Positions 18,524 to 27,251 of a stretch of DNA of 64,000 bases are shown piece after piece. Position numbers and translations under genes: made by a program. Source of the DNA: Psychromonas algarum (GTDB taxonomy: Bacteria; Pseudomonadota; Gammaproteobacteria; Enterobacterales; Psychromonadaceae). The notes beneath the pieces are model-generated. The model did not search any database and was not told the origin of the DNA. It saw nothing but the letters and a program-made list of their open reading frames with translations. Location of the stretch: contig NZ_SNUW01000006.1 in assembly GCF_004376845.1 (NCBI RefSeq), positions 62,001 through 126,000 of the forward strand, read 5' to 3'. The first letter of the stretch is position 1. Each line of letters begins with the position of its first letter.

Positions 18524-18826
18524 ATGGCACAGTCTAAAAAAACAACTAACACCGATGCAAAAGATGAGCATCCAGTGACTGATAAATTACAAGACTCTTT
18601 ACATAACTCAATTGATACATTAAGTGAAAAAGTAGCTTCAATCGAAGAAACACTTCGAGAAAAAGCACATACAAGTTCAGAAACGCTAGCTGAAAAGCAA
18701 GTTGAGATTGAAGATAAATGGAATAGCTCAGCGATCAAAAAATATGCAGCTGAAAACCCACTTGCCACTGCAGGTATTGCATTTACCGTAGGTATGTTGG
18801 TGTCATCACTTTTAAAAAGAAAATAA
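18524..18826 (+). CDS. YqjD/ElaB-like DUF883 protein
   Basis: 100 residues: a charged, coiled-coil-prone helical region (about 15-75) followed by the family ending YAAENPLATAGIAFTVGMLVSSLLKRK. That ending is a Gly-rich membrane helix at the C-terminus. In E. coli such proteins sit in the inner membrane and bind ribosomes in stationary phase. AGAAGGAAG precedes the ATG. It is the first gene of a trio laid out like E. coli yqjD-yqjE-yqjK. Confidence 0.85.
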   Translation: MAQSKKTTNTDAKDEHPVTDKLQDSLHNSIDTLSEKVASIEETLREKAHTSSETLAEKQVEIEDKWNSSAIKKYAAENPLATAGIAFTVGMLVSSLLKRK

Positions 18827-18839
18827 TCACAAGGTGTAA

Positions 18840-19265
18840 ATGGGCATGGAGAATCCACAGCAAAACGATACTTTTAACACACAATCTAATGATGAGTTCG
18901 ATGCTCAAGCAGCGTCATTCAAAAAAACTTATGAAAGTATTGAAGTTTCGTTTGCTAGTAAGGTTGCCAGACTAATTGCATCTAAAAACTTAATAGCAGC
19001 TGAGGCTAAACTTAGCCTTAGTGCTATATTACTAGCGCTTGCTATTAGTTTAATATTGGTGATTGTTGCAGTTATTATATGGACACTGCTAAATGTAGGA
19101 ATTGCTTTAATATTTTATCATTTTACCACTTCTATTGGCCTAACTCTTACATTCTTATTCATACTTAATATTTGTCTTGGTTTATATTTATTTTCACACC
19201 TTAAAAACACTTTAAAGTTAATAGGTTTTCCGGCAACCATGTCAGAAATAGAGGGGAGTAAATAA
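18840..19265 (+). CDS. phage-holin-family (YqjE-like) membrane protein
   Basis: 141 residues with two long membrane helices (about 62-92 and 95-122) after a soluble N-terminal helix that includes SKVARLIASKNLIAAEAKLSLSA. This matches the YqjE/holin-X group of small inner-membrane proteins, usually encoded beside DUF883 genes. It starts 13 bases after the previous stop with AAGG upstream. Function is unknown, and the holin name reflects topology only. Confidence 0.8.
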   Translation: MGMENPQQNDTFNTQSNDEFDAQAASFKKTYESIEVSFASKVARLIASKNLIAAEAKLSLSAILLALAISLILVIVAVIIWTLLNVGIALIFYHFTTSIGLTLTFLFILNICLGLYLFSHLKNTLKLIGFPATMSEIEGSK

Positions 19266-19266
19266 C

Positions 19267-19512
19267 TTGAGGTTTCTGCTAAAAAACGATATCAACTCGG
19301 TAGAAAATGCCAAACAAGCTTATATAACAACAAAGCTAATAGATAAACAAACAAGCTCAGTTGCGAAATCAAATATCAATACGTTATTAGCTTCAGATAA
19401 AGGTATATTGACAGCTTTTGGGGCAGGTTTTACTAAAGGTTTAATATCTCAGCCTAACAGTTCATCCAAATCCAACATATTGGAATTAATACAATTATTC
19501 ATGAAGCTATAA
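19267..19512 (+). CDS. YqjK-like small protein
   Basis: 81 residues. The start is a TTG one base after the previous stop, with GGGGAG upstream inside that gene. There is no ATG near the beginning of the frame. The segment GILTAFGAGFTKGLIS is a short hydrophobic Gly-rich helix like that of YqjK. Position as third gene of a yqjDEK-like operon is the main support; the sequence match is weak. Confidence 0.65.
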   Translation: MRFLLKNDINSVENAKQAYITTKLIDKQTSSVAKSNINTLLASDKGILTAFGAGFTKGLISQPNSSSKSNILELIQLFMKL

Positions 19513-19626
19513 TATTTTTTAGTATTAATTCCGCTCCCCTATCCTCCATAAAAAGCGAAATACATATATAAGCACACTACAACAGCGTAGGATGCACGAC
19601 ATAATACCATAAGCAGTGAGCTCATT

Positions 19627-20982
19627 ATGTCAATCGCAACAACAGAAGACACAATCACCCGTGCATTATTGATTTCTATTCGCACACCTAATGTGACGCT
19701 ACAAGAAGTTGATGAATCGTTATCTGAGCTAAGCCGACTCGTGACTACTCTAGGGTTTAGCGTTGTTGGAAGTACAACACAACGTCAAAAATCAACTAAA
19801 CAGCTCTCTGTATTAGGCTCAGGAAAACTCCAAGAATTGGCGACTTTAACTGATGATAGTGAGCAAGCAGCAATACAACAAAATGATATTGATTCAGTAG
19901 AGTTTGATCAAGATGAATTACAACAATTATTAACATCAAATAATAACCAGGTACAAGCTAATGTGGTTATATTTGATTGTGAGTTAAGCCCAAACCAATT
20001 ACATAACGTAGAAGCGGCTTTAGGCGTTGAAGTTTATGATCGCACTAGAGTAATCATCGAAATATTCAGTAAACATGCTCGTACTCGTACTGCAAAACTA
20101 CAAGTTGAAATTGCACGCCTCAACTATTTAACGCCTAGAGTACGTGATGAAAATAGCGGTGACCGCGAACGTCAAAAAGGTCGTTGGATAGGTGAAACAG
20201 CATTTGAAATTAACCGGCGTCGGATCCGAGATAAAATTGCTGATATCAAGAAAGAACTGAAAAAACTACAAAAAGAGATGCAAGGTAGACGTAGTGGTCG
20301 TATCGAACAGCAATGCGTTGCATTAGTTGGTTACACTAACGCAGGTAAATCATCTTTAATGCGTGCTTTAACTGAATCAGAAGTGCTAGTAGAAGATAAA
20401 CTCTTCGCTACGCTTGATACCACTGTACGTACCTTACAGCCACTAACTCAACCGCGTATTTTAATCTCTGACACAGTTGGTTTCATCAAAAAACTACCAC
20501 ACGATTTAGTCGCATCATTTCATTCTACATTAGCAGAAGCAAAAGAGGCCTCTTTACTTTTATATGTTGTTGATGCGTCAGATGAAAACTTTGTTTCCCA
20601 ACTCGCGACTGTAGATCATGTTTTAGAAGAATTGGGCGTTGATTTTGACAATAAGTTATTACTATTCAATAAAGCAGATTGTTTAAGTGAAGAGCAGCAA
20701 TTAACGTTATTAGATCAATACCCTGAAGCCCTGCAAATTAGCACTCGTAATCAAGCTGATGTCGCAATGGTACACCAAGAAATCCAAAACTTTTTAGAGA
20801 AAAAAATGTGCTCAGCTTGTTTTAATATTCCTTATACAGCAACCGGTATTATGGGAGAAATTCACAGTAAAATGTCAGTGAGTGAGGAGCAATATAATGA
20901 GGATGGTGTACGTATTACGTTAAAAGCGAGCCCTATTACATTAGAGCGATTACATAAAATGCTACAAATATCGACTTTTTAA
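19627..20982 (+). CDS. hflX: ribosome-associated GTPase HflX
   Basis: 451-residue GTPase that splits or rescues stalled 70S ribosomes under stress. The N-terminal HflX domain includes VFDCELSPNQLHNVE and YDRTRVIIEIFSKHARTRTAKLQVE. A coiled coil (about 195-220) follows, then the G domain with P-loop GYTNAGKSS (about 237-245), switch region DTTVRTLQP, G3 DTVGF and G4 NKAD. It is slightly longer than the E. coli protein because of an acidic, Gln-rich insertion near residues 75-105. It is not next to hfq as in E. coli and stands alone here. Confidence 0.95.
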   Translation: MSIATTEDTITRALLISIRTPNVTLQEVDESLSELSRLVTTLGFSVVGSTTQRQKSTKQLSVLGSGKLQELATLTDDSEQAAIQQNDIDSVEFDQDELQQLLTSNNNQVQANVVIFDCELSPNQLHNVEAALGVEVYDRTRVIIEIFSKHARTRTAKLQVEIARLNYLTPRVRDENSGDRERQKGRWIGETAFEINRRRIRDKIADIKKELKKLQKEMQGRRSGRIEQQCVALVGYTNAGKSSLMRALTESEVLVEDKLFATLDTTVRTLQPLTQPRILISDTVGFIKKLPHDLVASFHSTLAEAKEASLLLYVVDASDENFVSQLATVDHVLEELGVDFDNKLLLFNKADCLSEEQQLTLLDQYPEALQISTRNQADVAMVHQEIQNFLEKKMCSACFNIPYTATGIMGEIHSKMSVSEEQYNEDGVRITLKASPITLERLHKMLQISTF

Positions 20983-20994
20983 AACTAATGCATA

Positions 20995-21059
20995 TTAGCG
21001 TGTTATTTAACCTCAGTTCCGGATAATAGAATTGAAATATCAATGATTTAACACGCTAA
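20995..21059. terminator. long-loop inverted repeat between convergent genes
   Basis: TTAGCGTGTTA and its exact complement are separated by 43 bases, between hflX and the convergent AAA-like gene. Neither side has a strong T-run, so termination is possible but unproven. Confidence 0.4.
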
Positions 21060-21124
21060 AATAAGTTCCCAAATATTCATAGTGAACAACTAAAATAATA
21101 TCTTCCACAAAGAATAAATGAGCA

Positions 21125-21577
21125 TTATTTAAAACGAACAACAACATCCATTTTAGTTGACATTGATGCACTTAATATCTGTTTTTTTTCTGTTGCTAAA
21201 ATAACAATGCCGTTATGTTTTGCAATGCTTTTAAACAAATTATTTAAATTAAAACCATTATCACGCTCATGTGATTTTTTTACTGCCGTTTTCTTATTAA
21301 ATAACAAATCAGCATTTTCAAAAATCAAAGTATTTCGGCTGCAGCGCGCATCATGAAATAACTTTGTCACCGTTTCTTCAGAAGCTTTATCACCAATAGC
21401 AGTGGTATTAACTATTTTATTTTCTGTATAAGCCACTAAATCAGCAGAAGCAGCTGCTAAGTCATTCTCATTTGCACCATTAAAAGTGATTAAAAAACGT
21501 GTTTTATGATCTGCAATTTGCGGCATATCATTTAAAAAACGATGGTAACTCTTGCTTTGATAATCGACTATTAACAT
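21125..21577 (-). CDS. degenerate AAA+ domain protein (probable pseudo-ATPase)
   Basis: 150 residues that follow the AAA+ core from beginning to end but lack its catalytic residues. The segment LIFENADLLFNKKTAVKKSH (84-103) aligns with the Walker B region usually reading LLFDEADALFGKRTEVKDSH; Asp-Glu is replaced by Glu-Asn. The sensor-1 strand GIVILATE has Glu where Asn is usual, and the arginine-finger segment RRFDVVV has become TKMDVVV. The strand FLITFNGANENDL sits where Walker A should be, without GKT. ATP hydrolysis is therefore unlikely. AGGAATTTAG before the ATG supports expression. The family reading rests on remembered sequence patterns. Confidence 0.65.
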   Translation of the reverse strand: MLIVDYQSKSYHRFLNDMPQIADHKTRFLITFNGANENDLAAASADLVAYTENKIVNTTAIGDKASEETVTKLFHDARCSRNTLIFENADLLFNKKTAVKKSHERDNGFNLNNLFKSIAKHNGIVILATEKKQILSASMSTKMDVVVRFK

Positions 21578-21785
21578 CTAAATTCCTATTGATAAGTACT
21601 TCCAGCTAATTTTAGCTGAGTTATTTTCTGCTACTAGTTTAACAGTTTGTGCAAAAGAAAAGACAGCAAATAAATAGGCTAAAAAAATTATAAAGAAAGT
21701 AACCAATCTAACCTATTAATTTGATACGTTTCAACCTCACACTCTGATAACATGGTCAAAATTTTTTAATTACAGGGTTTCTGCT

Positions 21786-22982
21786 GTGAATTCAATATCT
21801 CCAACTCGAACTACCCTATCAACGGCTATTTTAGCCCTGGGTATTTTTTTAATTGCAGCAAATCTACGTGCGCCAATTACTACGATAGGCCCAGTCCTTG
21901 AACAGATCATTGTAAACTTTACATTAAGTCCATCTCAAGCAGGCATGTTGATCACTTTACCTTTATTAGCATTCTCCATTGCTTCACCGATGGCTGCTGC
22001 TTTAGCAAAAAGACAAGGCCTTGAAATATCATTATTTATTTCATTAATTCTCATTGGTTTAGGTTTAAGCTCTCGATTAATCGACTCGAGTATAATGCTT
22101 TATATTGGCACGGCAGTTATTGGTATTGGGATTGCCATTGGTAACGTATTATTACCTAGCTTAGTAAAACGTGATTTTCCACATAAAGTCGCAGTGATGA
22201 CTTCTGCTTATGTACTTGCAATGGGCATTTTTGCAGGCAGTTATTCTGCATTAATTATTCCTTTGGCTGCTTATAAAAATCTTGGTTGGCAAATCGCATT
22301 AGCCAGCTATGGTTTTGTGACTCTATTTAGTATCTTTATTTGGTTACCACAATTAAAGTCACGCACAAAACCGACTAAAACACTCACTGCAAATATTTCA
22401 CAAAGCAAGATTTGGCAACATGGTGTGGCATGGCATATTACTTTATGTTTAGGCCTGAATTCATTTTTTACTTATATTCTCATTGCTTGGTTACCTAATA
22501 TCTTAATAGAAAGTGGTCAAAGCCCTGAACAAGCAGGTGTAATACACGGTGCATTTCAGCTCGCTTCCGCTTTTCCTGGGATTGTACTAATTCCTTTATT
22601 ATCAAGATTAAAAGATCAACGCATACTGGCACTGACATTAGCGATATTAGCGGGTATTGGCTCATTTGGTTTATTATATTTACCAGGATTTTCATTTACA
22701 TGGGCCATTATTTTAGGTTTTTGTTCTGGTGCAATTTTTATTCTCGGTATGTCTTATATTAGCTTGCGCACTCATCATTCATTACAAGCAGCTTCTTTAT
22801 CAGGAATGGCGCAATGTGTCGGTTATTTATTAGCTGCTGTAGGTCCGATGTTTGCAGGGACACTACACACTTACTTTGCAAGTTGGGCCCCCGTATTATG
22901 GTTATGTGCTATTGCGAGCTTAATATCGGGTATATTTGGGTATCTAGGTGGACGTAATATTATGTTGAACGAAAATGTTTAA
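21786..22982 (+). CDS. MFS transporter, CynX/NimT (YeaN-like) family
   Basis: 398-residue inner-membrane protein with about twelve spans. The opening LGIFLIAANLRAPITTIGPVL and the second half (GAFQLASAFPGIVLIPLLSRLKDQR) match the cyanate/2-nitroimidazole group of the major facilitator superfamily. GTG start, preceded by an AGGG element. Substrate is unknown. It is monocistronic and is followed by a copy of the dispersed repeat. Confidence 0.85.
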   Translation: MNSISPTRTTLSTAILALGIFLIAANLRAPITTIGPVLEQIIVNFTLSPSQAGMLITLPLLAFSIASPMAAALAKRQGLEISLFISLILIGLGLSSRLIDSSIMLYIGTAVIGIGIAIGNVLLPSLVKRDFPHKVAVMTSAYVLAMGIFAGSYSALIIPLAAYKNLGWQIALASYGFVTLFSIFIWLPQLKSRTKPTKTLTANISQSKIWQHGVAWHITLCLGLNSFFTYILIAWLPNILIESGQSPEQAGVIHGAFQLASAFPGIVLIPLLSRLKDQRILALTLAILAGIGSFGLLYLPGFSFTWAIILGFCSGAIFILGMSYISLRTHHSLQAASLSGMAQCVGYLLAAVGPMFAGTLHTYFASWAPVLWLCAIASLISGIFGYLGGRNIMLNENV

Positions 22983-23068
22983 AAAATATGCTAAAAAGAA
23001 TATCAGCTTATTTTCTCAATCATTTATTGTTACCGATTACATTAAATAGGTTATCTAAATTTTACACT

Positions 23069-23183
23069 GATAAAACAGCCCAATTCAAGGCGTAAATTAA
23101 TGTAAATGGCTGTACCCTTTACGAAATTTACCACAAGGAAGTCGGCTGTTTTAACCAGTAAATAAGCTATTTATTTACTGGTT
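23069..23183. repeat. dispersed intergenic repeat, copy 2
   Basis: Best-folded copy. AAAACAGCC at the left and GGCTGTTTT at the right are exact inverted repeats flanking the shared core (ATTCAAGGCGTAAA ... TTTACGAAATTTACCAC). A second perfect 11-bp hairpin follows (CCAGTAAATAA, 23155-23165, with 23171-23181). It lies between the stops of two convergent genes. Confidence 0.7.
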
Positions 23184-23233
23184 AGTAATAGCATCATAAA
23201 ATACAAGGAATGATGCTAAATCATTCATCTCAC

Positions 23234-24511
23234 TTACTTTAACTGAGTCACTAAAACTTGTTCAATACGGACACCTTCCAGATCCAACACTTCAAATTTA
23301 TAACCTTGATAAACAAAATTATCGGTTCGTTTAGGCAAACGTTTTAAAGTATAAATAATAAAACCTGCAATGGTTTCATATTGACTGCGATTAGGTAGCT
23401 CTTCAATGCAGAGGCTACGCATAACATCATTGATTGGCGTCAACCCTTCCATTAACCAAGAACTATCATCTCTTTTTACAATTTGCTCTTCATCTTGCGG
23501 CGTAATTAATTCTCCCATAAAACCACTTAATAGATCTTTTACCGTTACCATACCAACAAGGGTTGCGTATTCATTAACGATCACTGCAAAAGGTTGTGTT
23601 GCGATTTTAAATGCATTTAGTGCCTCTGAAAGCGTTAATGTTTCAGGCAAGTAAAAAATATCTTTATCAACTTGTGTGGGAGCTATTTTAGTAAGCTCCC
23701 CTTTGAGAACTAAGCGTAAAATTTCTTTAGACTCAATACTGCCTTGTATTTTATCTAAACTGCCATCACAAACTAAAAAATCGTTATGAGGTTGCTCAAT
23801 AATTTTTTGGCTAATTTCATCACTACTATCATCTAAATCAAAATAGATTATTTGCTCTCTAGGAGTCATAACACTCGCAATTGTGCGCAGCTCTAAATCA
23901 AATACATTGCCAATTAGCTGGTATTCTTGTTTTTGCAAACTACCATCTTCAGCCCCTGCATCCATCATCGCGACAATATCTTCAGTGGTTACTAATTCGG
24001 TTCGTTCCGTTGGTAAATTAAATAAACGCAATAACATATTGGTTAAACCGTTAAACAGAAAAACCATTGGCATTAATAAAAAAGTAATTTTACGCATTAA
24101 CGAAACAATTCGTATCGCAACAATCTCAGGCATGATAATAGCCAAACGTTTTGGTAATAGATCTGCAAATAGAATAAACAAAGAGGTTAAGCAAACAAAA
24201 GAGAGTGTAAAGCTAATCTCAGCTAATAAAGGACCTTGATAAACTAAGCTAACTAGCTCTCGAGTATAAGGGGTCAATGCCTGCTCTCCTATAATACCTC
24301 CTAGAATGGAAATACCATTTAAGGCAATTTGCATCATGGCAAAAAAATTACCAGGTTGTTGCTGTAATTTTATCACTTCGAGTGCTTTTAAATTTCCTTC
24401 ATCAGCCATGACTCTTAACTTTATTTTTCTAGCTGCAGAGATTGCAATTTCAGACATGGCAAATAATGCACCCGCTGATATTAGTAAAATAATACTAAGT
24501 AATTCACTCAT
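23234..24511 (-). CDS. CNNM/CBS membrane protein (PaeA/YtfL-like, UPF0053)
   Basis: 425 residues. An N-terminal CNNM membrane domain (about 1-180, four helices, opening MSELLSIILLISAGALFAMSEIAISAAR) is followed by two CBS domains (about 205-325), with SVMTPREQI at their start, and a C-terminal CorC/HlyC transporter-associated domain (about 340-420). The E. coli relative YtfL/PaeA is implicated in polyamine export. Others in the family move magnesium or cobalt, so the substrate is open. ATG at 24511 is preferred because AAAGGA lies six bases upstream; the longer frame lacks a binding site. Confidence 0.88.
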   Translation of the reverse strand: MSELLSIILLISAGALFAMSEIAISAARKIKLRVMADEGNLKALEVIKLQQQPGNFFAMMQIALNGISILGGIIGEQALTPYTRELVSLVYQGPLLAEISFTLSFVCLTSLFILFADLLPKRLAIIMPEIVAIRIVSLMRKITFLLMPMVFLFNGLTNMLLRLFNLPTERTELVTTEDIVAMMDAGAEDGSLQKQEYQLIGNVFDLELRTIASVMTPREQIIYFDLDDSSDEISQKIIEQPHNDFLVCDGSLDKIQGSIESKEILRLVLKGELTKIAPTQVDKDIFYLPETLTLSEALNAFKIATQPFAVIVNEYATLVGMVTVKDLLSGFMGELITPQDEEQIVKRDDSSWLMEGLTPINDVMRSLCIEELPNRSQYETIAGFIIYTLKRLPKRTDNFVYQGYKFEVLDLEGVRIEQVLVTQLK

Positions 24512-24736
24512 TTTTAATCCTTTATTGGCCATACAGCCATGCTATCTAAGCTCAGTTAAGTACCTGTTTAACCTTATCAAGGTAAAGTCAGGCGCATTAT
24601 AGAACGAGTTAATAATTCAACAATCGTTATTTTAAACAACAGTTACAACAAAAGGGATAAATAAGGTAAGCATTTGAATATAAAGGATATAAAATGAAAT
24701 TTAAAATGACAACTTAGGCTGTTTAAATAATAAAAA

Positions 24737-24755
24737 AGTAGGTCATTGACCTACT
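24737..24755 (-). terminator. terminator hairpin, distal
   Basis: Stem AGTAGGTC/GACCTACT with a 3-base loop is followed on the minus strand by TTTTTT. Downstream of the 584-aa lyase gene. Confidence 0.8.
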
Positions 24756-24775
24756 CGAATAAGGAGTATGAGGAA

Positions 24776-24805
24776 TTTACTTGGTTAAAAAACTAACCAA
24801 GTAAA
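24776..24805 (-). terminator. hairpin just after the large alginate lyase gene
   Basis: Exact 11-bp inverted repeat (TTTACTTGGTT with its complement) with an 8-base A-rich loop, 13 bases after the stop. It has no T-run of its own and probably works with the stem at 24737. Confidence 0.5.
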
Positions 24806-24818
24806 CTTTCAAAGGATA

Positions 24819-26573
24819 TTATTGATGATCAACCCAGAAATCATAAACTACAACTTCACCGTAGTTATCTGGATTATCTGTTTCTTCACCTTCTTTATCA
24901 GGGTTACTTTGTGTGTAGTTACCAATTTTGAAGTATGACTGATCATAGTTAAGATCCATTACATAGTTACTAGAATCATCTTTCACTAAGTATTGGTCTG
25001 CATTACCAGCAGTATAAGCTGCATTTAGGTTTCCATCTTCACTGTAATAAACGTAATGTTTATCATTAACTACTTCAAAGATAACTTCATGTACTGTACC
25101 TAGCGTGTAGTTATCATTTACAGTCACATCAGATCTTAATTTACCACCGTTAAAGCTTAGGAATAAATGGTTACCTTCAAGTCTTAACACCATTGCATCA
25201 TCAATGCCATCATCTTTATTACCATGGATTTGAGTTGCAACTAGGTGATCTTTAACAATAGGTAAATGAGTAATTGCTTGTTTAGAGTAAGCAACATGAG
25301 TCCCTGTTGTTGTCCAGTAAATATCTGATTTACCATCAGCAGTTCTTTCGCGAAGTTCAGAACGAATGTAATCAGAATTCGGTGTACTACCGTTACTAGA
25401 TCTAATTGGTACTCTAAATACAATACCGTTAGCATCTTCATTTACATAGAAGTATTCATTGGTCTCTTCGAACAATGTTTTGTCTTCTACACCATCAGGG
25501 TAAGTAATTTTCCATTGATCATAGTTAGACATTAAATCAGAAGGATATACTGCAGTACCAGGATCTATTGTTGGTGGTTCAACAGGCTCTTCAGGATCCG
25601 TTGGTTCAGTTGGTACTTCCGGCTCAATAGTTGAACCATCATTACAACCTAAGATTTTCGTTTCAATAATACTGTTCCATGAAGAACCGGCAGAATTACC
25701 CGCTCCCGTTACTCGAACATAACGAGCTTCAGTATCAGTTACATCAATAGCTTCATAGCTAGAATCAGCACCAGATGAAATACCACCAGTGAATACTGAT
25801 GTCCAGTCACTATTATTTGTTGATGTATGAATATCAAAGTATGAACTACGAGAGCTGCCTTTGTACCATTGGATTGCTAATTCTTTAACAGCTACCTGTG
25901 AACCTAAATCATAAGTAATTGTTTTACCAATACCATTTGAAGACCAACGAGATTCATCAGAAGTATCTTTATCGATTGTATTTTCTGGTCCATGACCATC
26001 ATTTGTACCATCATCCGATGCAGAACTAATTACTAATGCAACATTATCTGAACATACTGCTGGATCAACCGGCTCTTCAGGATCAGTTGGTTCAATAGGG
26101 TCAACTGGTTCAGACGTTCCTACACTTTCAAGTGCAAAATCATCAAAACGTCCTTCTTTACTATCGTAGTTACCAAAAATAGTAATTGAAGTTGCAGAAC
26201 CTGAGTTGAAAGCAACAGAGACCTGCTCATACTCATCACCACCACCCGATTGTGTATAATTAGTACCGTCAACTGAAGCACCAATTTTACCGTAGCCTTC
26301 AATGTAAGCAGTTAGTACATAATCAGTATTTGCTTCAATAGCTACTTCTTGCTCAAATTTACCACCTGAACCAGTAATTTTAGCTGCTTTAGCTCCTGAG
26401 CGCTCATCACTTGAAATGGCAGAAGGGTCAGTATCAGACCAACCAGAAAAACTACTTTCAAAGCCTGCATTTTCAATCGTTACTGATGCCGCATTTGCTG
26501 CAGGAATTACTGACATTGATAATGCAGCAGCAACAAGTGCAGTAGTATATTTAAGATTTGTTTTTAGTTGCAT
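24819..26573 (-). CDS. secreted multidomain alginate lyase: CBM - CBM32 - PL7
   Basis: 584 residues with a signal peptide ending PAANA (about 28). Domains in order: an N-terminal carbohydrate-binding beta-sandwich (about 30-150, ENAGFESSFSGWSD, CBM4/16-like), an acidic Pro-Glu linker, an F5/8-type CBM32 domain (about 173-310, SRWSSNGIGKTITYDLG), a second near-identical linker, and a PL7 catalytic domain (about 340-584). Catalytic motifs are RSELRER (404-410), QIH (448-450) and YFKIGNYTQ (547-555). It cleaves alginate by beta-elimination, and QIH is associated with guluronate-containing substrate. No lipobox, so it is probably released outside the cell, complementing the lipoprotein lyase at 17155. 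Confidence 0.93.
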   Translation of the reverse strand: MQLKTNLKYTTALVAAALSMSVIPAANAASVTIENAGFESSFSGWSDTDPSAISSDERSGAKAAKITGSGGKFEQEVAIEANTDYVLTAYIEGYGKIGASVDGTNYTQSGGGDEYEQVSVAFNSGSATSITIFGNYDSKEGRFDDFALESVGTSEPVDPIEPTDPEEPVDPAVCSDNVALVISSASDDGTNDGHGPENTIDKDTSDESRWSSNGIGKTITYDLGSQVAVKELAIQWYKGSSRSSYFDIHTSTNNSDWTSVFTGGISSGADSSYEAIDVTDTEARYVRVTGAGNSAGSSWNSIIETKILGCNDGSTIEPEVPTEPTDPEEPVEPPTIDPGTAVYPSDLMSNYDQWKITYPDGVEDKTLFEETNEYFYVNEDANGIVFRVPIRSSNGSTPNSDYIRSELRERTADGKSDIYWTTTGTHVAYSKQAITHLPIVKDHLVATQIHGNKDDGIDDAMVLRLEGNHLFLSFNGGKLRSDVTVNDNYTLGTVHEVIFEVVNDKHYVYYSEDGNLNAAYTAGNADQYLVKDDSSNYVMDLNYDQSYFKIGNYTQSNPDKEGEETDNPDNYGEVVVYDFWVDHQ

Positions 26574-27251
26574 AATAATTATTTTCCTTGAAGATTATTA
26601 TCTCGTGGAGATTAAGTCTCTAATATCCAATCCGTTTAGCAGAGTTTCATCTTATTAGTACGTTAATTAACCAACATTAAGTGAATTATTTAATCAATGA
26701 TTTTTCTGCTGGTCGAAAGATTAGACAGGTTTTAACTTTAAGCAACGAAAAAAAAACAAATAAAGGCTATTAATGTCACATTATTTGCACAATAAAAAGA
26801 CACGTTCACATTTTTATAACATTAAAATATTACAGCTCACATTTTTATCAGTTACATTTTAAGTAACTGAATTTAAAGTACAAAACTTTAACACTTAAAT
26901 AAATAAAATAAATGGCCATGAATATTAAAGGTAAAAAACAGGTAATACATAATTAAAAAACTTAACATTGTCAGTAAAAACAGCTCATGAAAGCGAAGGT
27001 AAATTTGACTAGGGCAGAAAATAATGAGGAAAAGATCAGAATAATTAATTTAGCATCTAAATAGACTCAAAAAATAAACTGGCTTATATGATTTCCCCTG
27101 CTTTGCTATTAAAACAAATACTTTTTTCTAATCTTCTCAAAATACAACAGCATCAACAGATCACTTTTACTAGCTAATAGAGACTATTATTCGCTAAACT
27201 GCCCCCTCCAAAATTAATTACAAAATAAATAAGATATAAAGGTCAGAATAA
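26574..27251. other. 678-bp divergent intergenic region
   Basis: Very AT-rich region between the large lyase gene and cydD. No frame with a ribosome binding site, no RNA gene and no convincing palindromic operator were found. Promoters of both genes must lie here. Confidence 0.5.

Noticed and set aside
18457-18858. 133-codon minus-strand frame rich in Phe, Ser and Cys
   Set aside because: Antisense to the DUF883 gene, which has a family match, a ribosome binding site and an operon context.
21125-21577. Reading the AAA-like gene as a pseudogene fragment
   Set aside because: The frame covers the whole core domain without stops and has a good ribosome binding site, so a maintained degenerate protein is more likely than a broken gene.
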